Of a DNA stretch of 5,165 nt, positions 1 through 5,165 are shown piece by piece. The stretch's first letter is position 1. The number at the start of each line of letters is the position of its first letter. The notes under the pieces are model-generated. The model saw only the letters and a program-made list of their open reading frames with translations, had not been told where the DNA came from and did not search any database. Made by a program: the position numbers and the translations under genes. The stretch covers positions 1-5,165 of the forward strand of contig DHXK01000285.1 in the NCBI GenBank assembly GCA_002413665.1. Reading direction: 5' to 3'. The DNA comes from Legionellales bacterium UBA5158. Lineage in GTDB: Bacteria; Pseudomonadota; Gammaproteobacteria; DSM-16500.

Positions 1-374
1 CCAGTGGACCGTAACACTCCGCCATTTTGAGTATCGAAGGCGTGAAAACATAATTTTTTCGCCCCATCCCAATTTTGCCAAGTAATATAGGCGGTACCAT
101 CTTTTTGAATAACATATTTTCCTTTGTCTGTTTGCGGCTCATTTTCTGGTTTGTGAGACATTTTGCCGATGATATTCCCATGATCATCTAAAAACATAGA
201 GAAGGTATTATCAATAGTTTGCCCGTTTAAATTATCTGTAGCTATTGAGCTTGAGGTCTTGTTAACAAATGCTTTTACAAATTCAGATTTATTTAATGAA
301 GGAAGAGTTGCAGCATAGCCTATTGAACAAGTCATCATGGAGACTAAAAACATGCTTAGAATTATTTTATTCAT
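1..374 (-). CDS. Small secreted (periplasmic) protein, C-terminus cut by window edge
   Basis: The reading frame is open from ATG at 374 to the left edge, giving 124 codons with no stop. The N-terminus (MNKIILSMFLVSMMTCSIGYAA) is a typical Sec signal peptide: one Lys, a hydrophobic core, then a small-residue cleavage region near GYA-A. The Cys at residue 16 lacks a lipobox, so a lipoprotein is unlikely. The mature part contains FLDDHGNIIGKM, then GKYVIQKDGTAYITWQNWDG and KKLCFHAF. This is an alternating beta-strand pattern that resembles small secreted DUF995-like or lipocalin-like proteins, but I cannot assign a family. A GAGGT-like ribosome site lies about 11 bases before the ATG. The gene starts 45 bases after the LuxR regulator on the same strand, with no terminator visible between them, so co-transcription is plausible. 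The function is unknown. Confidence 0.75.
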   Translation of the reverse strand, partial: MNKIILSMFLVSMMTCSIGYAATLPSLNKSEFVKAFVNKTSSSIATDNLNGQTIDNTFSMFLDDHGNIIGKMSHKPENEPQTDKGKYVIQKDGTAYITWQNWDGAKKLCFHAFDTQNGGVLRST

Positions 375-419
375 AAATTATGAATACCTCAAATGATGGA
401 AGAAAAGTCTGATTTGGAA

Positions 420-1058
420 TTATTTAAATGATTTAATTTTTTCCTGAAAATAAGTTGATCTAAATGCATGTTGAATTAACTCATCACGTGAATAACAGTT
501 AAGTTTCACTTTAATATTTTCTAAATAATGCTCTATGGTTCTAGGTGATAAACTCAGCGTATGCGCAATTTTTTTTATTGTGAAACCTTGCGCTAAATAA
601 AATAAGCAGTCTTCCTGTCTCTTTGTTAAGGTTGTCTGCTGTGATGATGTTAAAGCATTTTTTAACTGAACAACATCAAGTATATGATCAATACCATAAG
701 TACCTACCACATGACCTGCTTCATCGAGCAATGGCGCCTTAAAAGTTTGGAATTGAATTATGCTTTTTTTAGTTGTTATTGAGTATCGAATTTGGATAGG
801 TTGGCCTGTATTTATGACTTCTAAATCACCATCACGCATTCTTTGAGCTTCATTTCGTAAAATAGGCAAATCAAAATCGGTCAAGCCATGAATATCATCT
901 TTTGATTTGAAACCAAAATAGTTTATTGGAAAATCATTACAACCTGAATAACAACCATCTAAATCTTTCCAAAATGTAGTGAGTCCTGAAATATTCAATA
1001 GATTATTAATATTTATTCTATAATGCTTTTCTAAAGTTTTATCTTTATTAATACCCAT
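420..1058 (-). CDS. PAS-domain LuxR-family transcriptional regulator
   Basis: A complete 212-residue cytoplasmic DNA-binding regulator. Residues about 25-127 look like a PAS sensor domain: FWKDLDGCYSGCN near 29-41, the GLTDFDLP turn at 58-65, and the LLDEAGHVVGTYGI strand at 110-123. Residues about 143-200 are a LuxR/GerE helix-turn-helix: LTKRQEDCLFYLAQG, IKKIAHTLSLSPRTIEHYLE as scaffold and recognition helix, and VKLNCYSRDELI. There is no response-regulator receiver domain with a phospho-acceptor Asp, and no autoinducer-binding domain, so the input is probably a ligand or redox cue sensed by the PAS fold. The usual RE of the LuxR helix is RQE here, which is common in Legionella-type members. 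The ATG at 1058 has only a weak AGAG-like ribosome site. The gene is followed after 45 bases by the secreted protein, its likeliest co-transcribed neighbour. The family call is firm; targets and ligand are unknown. Confidence 0.9.
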   Translation of the reverse strand: MGINKDKTLEKHYRININNLLNISGLTTFWKDLDGCYSGCNDFPINYFGFKSKDDIHGLTDFDLPILRNEAQRMRDGDLEVINTGQPIQIRYSITTKKSIIQFQTFKAPLLDEAGHVVGTYGIDHILDVVQLKNALTSSQQTTLTKRQEDCLFYLAQGFTIKKIAHTLSLSPRTIEHYLENIKVKLNCYSRDELIQHAFRSTYFQEKIKSFK

Positions 1059-1102
1059 ACATGAGTCTCTAAAGTAGTCAGAACTGAATAGCTTGATTGG
1101 AT

Positions 1103-1108
1103 ATTATA
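1103..1108 (-). promoter_or_regulatory. Candidate -10 element for the LuxR regulator
   Basis: The minus strand reads TATAAT, a perfect -10 hexamer, about 44 bases before the regulator ATG, which would give a leader near 38 bases. At 17-base spacing the -35 is only TACGCA, so this may be a weak or activator-dependent promoter. The hexamer lies inside an imperfect inverted repeat (1100-1108 against 1112-1120, 7 of 9 positions paired) that could be an operator. Confidence 0.45.
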
Positions 1109-1242
1109 CAGAATATTATCGTTAATGCGTACTTATTTTACTACCTGTAGTCTCAAATAGTTATGAGAAAATACAACACTAACTGTTAAGGTACAATATC
1201 TTTTGAAAAGAGATCTGTTTATTAACTATATGCCAAAACGAA

Positions 1243-2604
1243 TTAGCGTTTAGCATCATCAATATTTTTTACCCGAGCTTTCAAGTTATCAGGCGCTACG
1301 AATATAAATGCGTTGCCTGATTTTTTTCGTACCAACAAACCCAACTTTTCTAAGTCAAGTAGATCAGTTCGTGCAGTCTGATAGGTTACATTGTGTGATA
1401 CTCGATGGACCGCGATTCGATAATGACTATTAGGATGCTTCAATGCATTGCTGATAACAGCCATTTGCCTGTAATTTAACTTTTCGTACAATGTTTTGTT
1501 AACTTGCACTATTTTTTCAGCAGCCTCCATTTCCTGTGTTTTATTTTCAAGATAATAATAAAGCGCTTCTATTGCTTTCAAGATGACATCTAATTGATGC
1601 AAGATAAAATAAGTTACATCATTATCATCAGTTTCCGTATAGAGATATGCACGCGCATAATGACTCGAAGATTCTTTTAAAATTTTTGATATAGAAATAA
1701 ATCCCATCAGAGAATATCCCTGACGCGCCATCGACCAATAAAATAGCGCCCTCGCCGTTCGGCCATTTCCATCAACAAATGGATGATCATAGGCTAATAA
1801 AAAATGTAGTAAGACTGCTCTTACTACAGGATGAATAAAAAAAACATCATCAGTTTCTGTTGCATTAGCAAAATCACACAGCTTTTGTAATCTATTTTTT
1901 AATTCTGTTGAGCTGGGTGGTGTATGCAATAGTGTGCCATCACTATCATCCCAAATATGGATATCATCTTCTGGCCCACGCAATTTTCCAGCAGTCGCAG
2001 GATCATCTAATGTTTTGTCTGTTAGCAGACGATGAAGCTCTAAGATAGCACTCGATGTTATCCTCTCGTCTTTAATCTCTTGTACAAATTGCATTGCTTT
2101 GAAATTATTAAAAATCATTTGCTCACTTTTATCTCGTGGCTTACGGCCTGTTTGCAACATTTCTTTTGCGACAGCGCGTGTTGTTGAAGCACCCTCAAGC
2201 TGACTAGATGTGGTGGCCTCTTCTATCAGAGATTGAAAAAAATAACTGTCGCGCATACTTGAATTTAAAACCGGATCAGGGTTACCCACTTTGCGGTCAA
2301 TAATATGAAGTTTCTGTAAAACAATATCCGGCATTGCTAAGAACATTCCGTTACCATATTTATCTGTAAAAGGCAGCGCCTTATATATTGCTTTTCGTGC
2401 AAATTTGATCGCAAACCACCACTCCTCCGATGAAAAACCTTCAGGAGGTTGTAAGTGCCTAAGCTTATCCCAGTGCTCGTATTTACCTTTGCTGGTGACG
2501 GGACCTATGGTTTTTTGCATGATTAAGGGAATGATAATGTTTAGACGTGCACCCGATTTAGCCGTTAGCTTTTTAAATAATTCTTCATAATCTGGCGGAT
2601 TCAT
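1243..2604 (-). CDS. Fic-domain protein, class II, with C-terminal winged helix
   Basis: Fic proteins usually transfer AMP from ATP to a hydroxyl side chain of a target protein. Counting from the GTG at 2619 (458 residues), the catalytic motif HPFVDGNGRTAR is at 279-290 with His279, Asp283, Asn285 and both arginines intact. The inhibitory motif [S/T]xxxE[G/N] appears as SSQLEG at 138-143, N-terminal to the Fic core. This makes it class II, self-inhibited through Glu142. The flap region DDIHIWDDSDG with HTPP lies at 218-235. Residues about 380-440 (YRQMAVISNALKHP, TARTDLLDLEKLGLL) form a winged helix. I prefer the ATG at 2604 (residue 6), which has GAAG 6 bases upstream. The GTG at 2619 abuts TTAGGG and has no room for a ribosome site. 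It has no partner antitoxin gene, as expected for class II. The gene looks richer in G+C than the gene to its right. The protein target is unknown. Confidence 0.93.
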   Translation of the reverse strand: MNPPDYEELFKKLTAKSGARLNIIIPLIMQKTIGPVTSKGKYEHWDKLRHLQPPEGFSSEEWWFAIKFARKAIYKALPFTDKYGNGMFLAMPDIVLQKLHIIDRKVGNPDPVLNSSMRDSYFFQSLIEEATTSSQLEGASTTRAVAKEMLQTGRKPRDKSEQMIFNNFKAMQFVQEIKDERITSSAILELHRLLTDKTLDDPATAGKLRGPEDDIHIWDDSDGTLLHTPPSSTELKNRLQKLCDFANATETDDVFFIHPVVRAVLLHFLLAYDHPFVDGNGRTARALFYWSMARQGYSLMGFISISKILKESSSHYARAYLYTETDDNDVTYFILHQLDVILKAIEALYYYLENKTQEMEAAEKIVQVNKTLYEKLNYRQMAVISNALKHPNSHYRIAVHRVSHNVTYQTARTDLLDLEKLGLLVRKKSGNAFIFVAPDNLKARVKNIDDAKR

Positions 2605-2633
2605 GGGAATCTTCAACACCCCTAACTATGCTA

Positions 2634-2647
2634 TTGATTTTAATCAA
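2634..2647. promoter_or_regulatory. FNR/Crp-type box (TTGAT-N4-ATCAA) before fic
   Basis: The bases TTGATTTTAATCAA match the FNR/ANR consensus exactly and sit in a larger palindrome, 8-base arms with a 2-base centre, at 2632-2649. It lies 30 bases upstream of the preferred fic ATG, at or downstream of the likely fic -10. A bound Crp/FNR-family protein would therefore more likely block fic than activate it. In AT-rich DNA a chance match is possible. Confidence 0.4.
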
Positions 2648-2658
2648 TATAATTGAAT

Positions 2659-2681
2659 TACTAATTTTATAGAAATTAGTA
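2659..2681. repeat. Inverted repeat 1, probable operator overlapping the fic promoter
   Basis: Two perfect 9-base arms, TACTAATTT at 2659-2667 and AAATTAGTA at 2673-2681, flank a 5-base centre (TATAG). On the minus strand the centre carries TATAAA (2666-2671), a possible -10 for fic, so a protein bound here would cover the promoter. The -35 is not clear. The half-site ATTAGTAG recurs 11 bases further on, at 2686-2693. Confidence 0.65.
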
Positions 2682-2711
2682 GGTTATTAGTAGTTTAGAA
2701 GAGTTTCTTTA

Positions 2712-2748
2712 AATTTGCTACTAATTTAGTAGAAATTAGTAGCAAATT
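2712..2748. repeat. Inverted repeat 2, probable operator, related to repeat 1
   Basis: Perfect 16-base arms at 2712-2727 and 2733-2748 around the 5-base centre AGTAG; the pairing extends three more bases beyond one mismatch. The core shares 22 of 24 bases with 2659-2682 and lies exactly 60 bases from it. There is no T-run directly after it on either strand, so an operator pair is a better reading than a terminator. The half-site TTTAGTAG/ATTAGTAG is also directly repeated at 10-base spacing (2725-2742). Confidence 0.7.
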
Positions 2749-2811
2749 AAAAATGCGCGCGAATTGCTGTTGATTGAAGTTATTGTCCTAGCGCGATTTT
2801 TTTGAAAAGGC

Positions 2812-2839
2812 TTTACATTCATTTTCATATGACTAAAAC
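2812..2839 (+). promoter_or_regulatory. Candidate promoter of the NlpC/P60-like gene
   Basis: TTTACA (2812-2817, five of six to the -35 consensus), a 16-base spacer, then TAAAAC (2834-2839, four of six to the -10 consensus). Transcription would begin near 2846, leaving a leader of about 26 bases that includes AAGTGAG as ribosome site, 6 bases before the ATG at 2872. Inverted repeat 2 ends about 60 bases upstream, so direct control of this promoter by it is less obvious than for fic. Confidence 0.4.
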
Positions 2840-2871
2840 TAACTTTTCTCTAAATTCAAAGTGAGCAAACT

Positions 2872-3945
2872 ATGCCGCGTCCCATCCCTAATATTATTCA
2901 CGACATAAATAATTTAAAACTGGGTGACATTTTGATATTTAGATCAGATCCTTTAATTGATCCTACGTTTGAGCAAAAAGCCATAGCTTTTTTTCAATCG
3001 TTAACTCGAAATAAAGAGGATGGACATTCTTATAGTACGCATGCGGGTATTTGCGTTGGCAGGAATGACAACCAGCAGTCTATGATTGCACACGTTACCG
3101 ATACTGAAAATCCTAAGATTATTGAATACATAAAAGAACCTCTTGAAAATTATATGGCGCGTGAAAAAAGCAATAGACCTTTTCTTATTTTTCGTCCTAA
3201 AGTAGCTTTCATATCCGATCGAATTGCTGAAATGGCTGGCAAAGCACAGGAATCTTTTCAACAGCATATTACTTGGGAATACTCCTCGGCTGCACAAGCT
3301 ATCTTCAGCGAACTCGGAGATAAATCAAGCTCACAATTAAATAAAAAAGTTAGCTCTAAAATCAATCTTGAAGAAATTGCACAATTCGACCCAAGCATTT
3401 CAATCTCTACACATTGTTCCAAATTTGTAGTAGAAATAATTAACCAAGCCACCCACAATCAATTGCATAAACATTTAGATGTTGAGTCTAGTTGTTCAGT
3501 AAAATATTTAGAACATGCATTATATCAAGATGAACTTCAATATGAGCTAATTTATTATCCGGGTATACATTGTCCCTATGAAGTATTAAAAGAAGAAATT
3601 ATTAAACAATTAAATCATGTTAAGCAACGTGATGATCTTGCTTCGCAACAGAAATATGAGGCTTGTTATAAAGTTTATTTAAAGATGAATACTGCTTTAG
3701 ATCAAAGAGGAGATATGAATGCATTACAAAAAGCAGATTATTTATTATTAGCTCTGGATGGCTTGTTGGCTATCAACACAGGATATAATTTAAAAAAATC
3801 TGGATCTCACGAAAAAATCATAGAGCTTGCGCAACGTTTCTGTCTCTTTCATCATGAAATACATATTCCTCTTAATACACGTAATATGCCTGACAAACCT
3901 ATTCCTGTAAGTGAATCTACCTACCAATTACACGCTAAGAAATGA
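2872..3945 (+). CDS. Permuted NlpC/P60 (YiiX-like) papain-fold protein with helical C-terminal domain
   Basis: A complete 357-residue protein with no signal peptide or membrane segment. Residues about 12-235 match the circularly permuted NlpC/P60 layout: an opening strand LKLGDILIFRS (15-25), then STHAGICVG (55-63) carrying candidate catalytic His57, MIAHVTD (71-77), IIEYI, RPFLIFRPK (102-110), a helical stretch, and STHCSKFVVEIINQA (179-193) with candidate nucleophile Cys182. His before Cys is the permuted order seen in YiiX and LRAT-like enzymes, which cleave amide bonds or transfer acyl groups. Residues about 235-330 look mostly helical (EEIIKQLNHVKQRDD, ADYLLLALDGLLAI) and I do not recognise them; the tail is polar. 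Lacking a Sec signal, it acts in the cytoplasm or is exported by another route, possibly as a type IV effector if the host has Dot/Icm. It is transcribed alone, divergent from fic, and ends at a terminator. The fold call is fairly firm; substrate and effector role are inference. Confidence 0.78.
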   Translation: MPRPIPNIIHDINNLKLGDILIFRSDPLIDPTFEQKAIAFFQSLTRNKEDGHSYSTHAGICVGRNDNQQSMIAHVTDTENPKIIEYIKEPLENYMAREKSNRPFLIFRPKVAFISDRIAEMAGKAQESFQQHITWEYSSAAQAIFSELGDKSSSQLNKKVSSKINLEEIAQFDPSISISTHCSKFVVEIINQATHNQLHKHLDVESSCSVKYLEHALYQDELQYELIYYPGIHCPYEVLKEEIIKQLNHVKQRDDLASQQKYEACYKVYLKMNTALDQRGDMNALQKADYLLLALDGLLAINTGYNLKKSGSHEKIIELAQRFCLFHHEIHIPLNTRNMPDKPIPVSESTYQLHAKK

Positions 3946-3951
3946 TAGTTG

Positions 3952-3986
3952 AACGCATGGCAGATCCATCGTTAAATATTTTTTTT
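3952..3986 (+). terminator. Intrinsic terminator after the NlpC/P60-like gene
   Basis: A hairpin begins 7 bases after the stop codon. AACGCATGG (3952-3960) pairs with CCATCGTT (3966-3973) through 8 base pairs with one bulged C, closing a 5-base loop. AAATATTTTTTTT follows. There is no T-run on the other side, so it acts on the plus strand only and would not stop leftward transcription from the decayed region. Confidence 0.75.
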
Positions 3987-4016
3987 GCTTGCTCTGAAAT
4001 ATGCATTTACTGTCCC

Positions 4017-4226
4017 CTATTTCCAAACCTGATTAATGACACGCAAATAATTACCGCCTAAAATATTTTTGATAGCAACCTCTGAATATTCACGTTCTAA
4101 TAAAGTTTCAATCAACTCATTAATTTTTTCAGGTTGGAATGAATCAACGAAACCTCCAATATATCCTTTAGGATAAAATACTTCTCCGGCCTTTTCGTAA
4201 AACATATCTAATATTCCATGAAAATA
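4017..4226 (-). pseudogene. C-terminal remnant of an M19 (renal/membrane) dipeptidase
   Basis: The frame is open from just after a TAA at 4227-4229 to a TAG at 4017. Its C-terminal part reads EKINELIETLLEREYSEVAIKNILGGNYLRVINQVWK, with the closing IKNILGGNYLRV helix typical of peptidase M19 dipeptidases. Those enzymes hydrolyse dipeptides with two zinc ions and are normally about 330-400 residues. Here only the last 65-70 codons remain. The metal-ligand His and Glu/Asp motifs (such as the N-terminal DGHxD) are absent, and the frame upstream is closed. An internal ATG at 4205 would give 62 residues, but its ribosome site is poor and such a piece could not be catalytic. It directly abuts the unrelated broken gene to the right, which suggests a deletion or recombination scar. 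A functional small protein is unlikely. Confidence 0.65.
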
Positions 4227-5165
4227 TTACAGTACAAAGTAATTTAATTTCAGATAATAGTTCTATTATTAAAAATGCTTTAATTGCAAAATGTACGGGC
4301 GCTCCTGCTCTCAGCAACCATTCATCAATCGAATAATTTGCTGCTGCACCGTAACCGGGTAATGGCAGAGCGCCAGAATTTTCCATCAAAGTGACCATGT
4401 TATCAAGGCGCGTTGTAGAGTCGTAAACTTGCAGTACATCAATTAAATTATTGAGTATGGTTGCTTTATCCATGGTAGCAGAAACAGGAATGTTGTTATA
4501 ACGCGCATACGTAACCAATTGATCAAAAACATTTTCAAGAGCAGGTCGCATCGTTTGATACTGCGAGTAAAGATTACTATCTGCTTGATTGGTTCCTTGC
4601 TCCCACACATGCCATAAAAAATGACTGCCTTGTGCACAAAAGACCTGGGCATAGTTACTATTATAATTTCCAGAAGTTTGCGGAAAAAAATAAGAATTAT
4701 CCGAACACATATGATGAGAATATCGATCTTCAAGGGTATGAATGAAAATTCTCATTTTCGCGAAAGTTATATTATGCGGAGTAATAAAATTTTGAAAACT
4801 ATTATTATTTGCATACACGCTGGTACTGGGACTATCCCCAGCATTGATAGTTAATTTTCCTAAGGGTTATTATAAGGAGAAAAAACATCACTAGGGTATA
4901 TAAAAGGTGGTGGTGAAAGTCCGTTAGAAGAATAGCGCGTATGTAAATGTAAAAGCATGCCGCCAGTCGCTGAATTAAATTTATAAATGCCATTCATCAC
5001 TTCCGTAATGATCAAGCAGTGATTAGGAAAATTAGAATTCCAATGACTTCGACAATAAGCAATTTCACTGTACTGACTAGAAATCGTATAAGCATGGTGC
5101 GCCGCATTTAAAAGAGCTAAAGATTCGTTTTTATAGGTAGAAACTATTGCTAAACTAATCTGTGA
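4168..5165 (-). pseudogene. Frameshifted gene of unknown family with HTLEDRYSHH motif, 5' end beyond window
   Basis: Two frames join into one protein. The first enters from the right edge and stops at TAG 4860-4862; it includes ESLALLNAAHHAYTISSQYS, CLIITEVMNGIYKFNSATGG and SPPPFIYPSDVFSPYNNP. The second is open from 4866, reads LGKLTINAGDSPSTSVY, and continues to 4168. A missing base in the CCC run at 4864-4866 explains the break, because PYNNP-LGKL then reads through. The second part carries RIFIHTLEDRYSHHMC, NYAQVFCAQGSHFLWHVWEQ, and a long helical stretch ending near DEWLLRAGAP. The H-x3-D-x2-SHH cluster recalls zinc sites of phospholipase C/P1 nuclease-like folds, but I do not recognise the family. 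The last ~35 residues (after about 4275) overlap the dipeptidase remnant in another frame and are probably not native. No credible gene start is visible; a GTG at 4818 lies inside the run. Reading it as one intact gene would need a sequencing error at 4863. Confidence 0.55.

Noticed and set aside
1151..1168. TCTCA-N8-TGAGA inverted repeat upstream of luxR
   Set aside because: The 5-base arms are too short to separate from chance in this AT-rich spacer.
1200..1251. Short hairpins AAACG/CGTTT and TCTTTT/AAAAGA as a fic terminator
   Set aside because: The stems are 5-6 bases, AT-rich, one overlaps the fic stop codon, and neither is followed by a T-run on the minus strand.
2405..2590. 61-residue plus-strand open frame inside fic
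   Set aside because: It lies opposite the well-supported Fic coding sequence and its translation has no recognisable domain or ribosome site.
2755..2803. CGCGC and GCGCG separated by about 30 bases, followed by a T-run, as a terminator
   Set aside because: The stem is only 5-6 bases with a very long loop, and no plus-strand gene ends upstream of it.
1243..2871. Fic toxin with a separate antitoxin gene
   Set aside because: The inhibitory SSQLEG motif is within the Fic protein itself, and no small antitoxin-like gene flanks it.
3001..3458. Two minus-strand open frames opposite the NlpC/P60-like gene
   Set aside because: They are antisense shadows of a protein with clear motifs; their translations are low-complexity or Cys/Phe-rich.
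3952..3986. Bidirectional terminator serving both convergent genes
   Set aside because: On the minus strand the hairpin is followed by mixed sequence with no T-run.
4443..4854. Open frames on both strands overlapping the HTLEDRYSHH gene
   Set aside because: The frame carrying HTLEDRYSHH has protein-like composition; the other two are rich in Ile, Lys and Arg, as expected of out-of-frame AT-rich DNA.
4860..4870. Programmed ribosomal frameshifting in the right-hand gene
   Set aside because: The bases before the stop (AAC CCT TAG) do not form an X XXY YYZ slippery heptamer, and the +1 frame soon meets a stop, so a one-base deletion is the simpler explanation.

Overview
The window looks like an AT-rich gammaproteobacterial chromosome. 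The best guess is the order Legionellales (Legionella, Coxiella, Berkiella or Aquicella type). That guess rests on the PAS-plus-LuxR regulator, whose HTH reads LTKRQEDCLFYLAQGFTIKK and SPRTIEHYLE as in regulators common in that group, and on a signal-less permuted papain-fold protein of the kind found among intracellular gammaproteobacteria. It is recognition from memory, not a search result.

Layout. (1) Bases 1-1058, minus strand: a PAS/LuxR regulator followed after 45 bases by a small secreted protein that runs off the left edge. They may be one transcript, driven from a TATAAT-like -10 at 1103-1108. (2) Bases 1243-2604, minus strand: a complete class II Fic protein with inhibitory motif, intact Fic motif and C-terminal winged helix. 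(3) Bases 2605-2871: a divergent control region between fic and the gene to its right. It holds two closely related inverted repeats exactly 60 bp apart and an exact FNR-type box. (4) Bases 2872-3945, plus strand: a 357-residue protein with an apparently permuted NlpC/P60 (YiiX-like) cysteine peptidase/amidase fold, followed by a clear intrinsic terminator. (5) Bases 4017-5165, minus strand: a decayed zone. It holds the last ~65-70 codons of an M19 dipeptidase without the rest of the enzyme, next to a larger unrecognised gene that enters from the right edge, is broken by a one-base frameshift near 4863, and loses its natural end near the dipeptidase remnant.

No single multi-gene system is evident. 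The most notable elements are the fic operator array, which may be the target of the Fic protein's own winged helix, the candidate host-directed NlpC/P60-like protein, and the rearrangement scar on the right. No tRNA, rRNA, CRISPR array or insertion sequence was seen.
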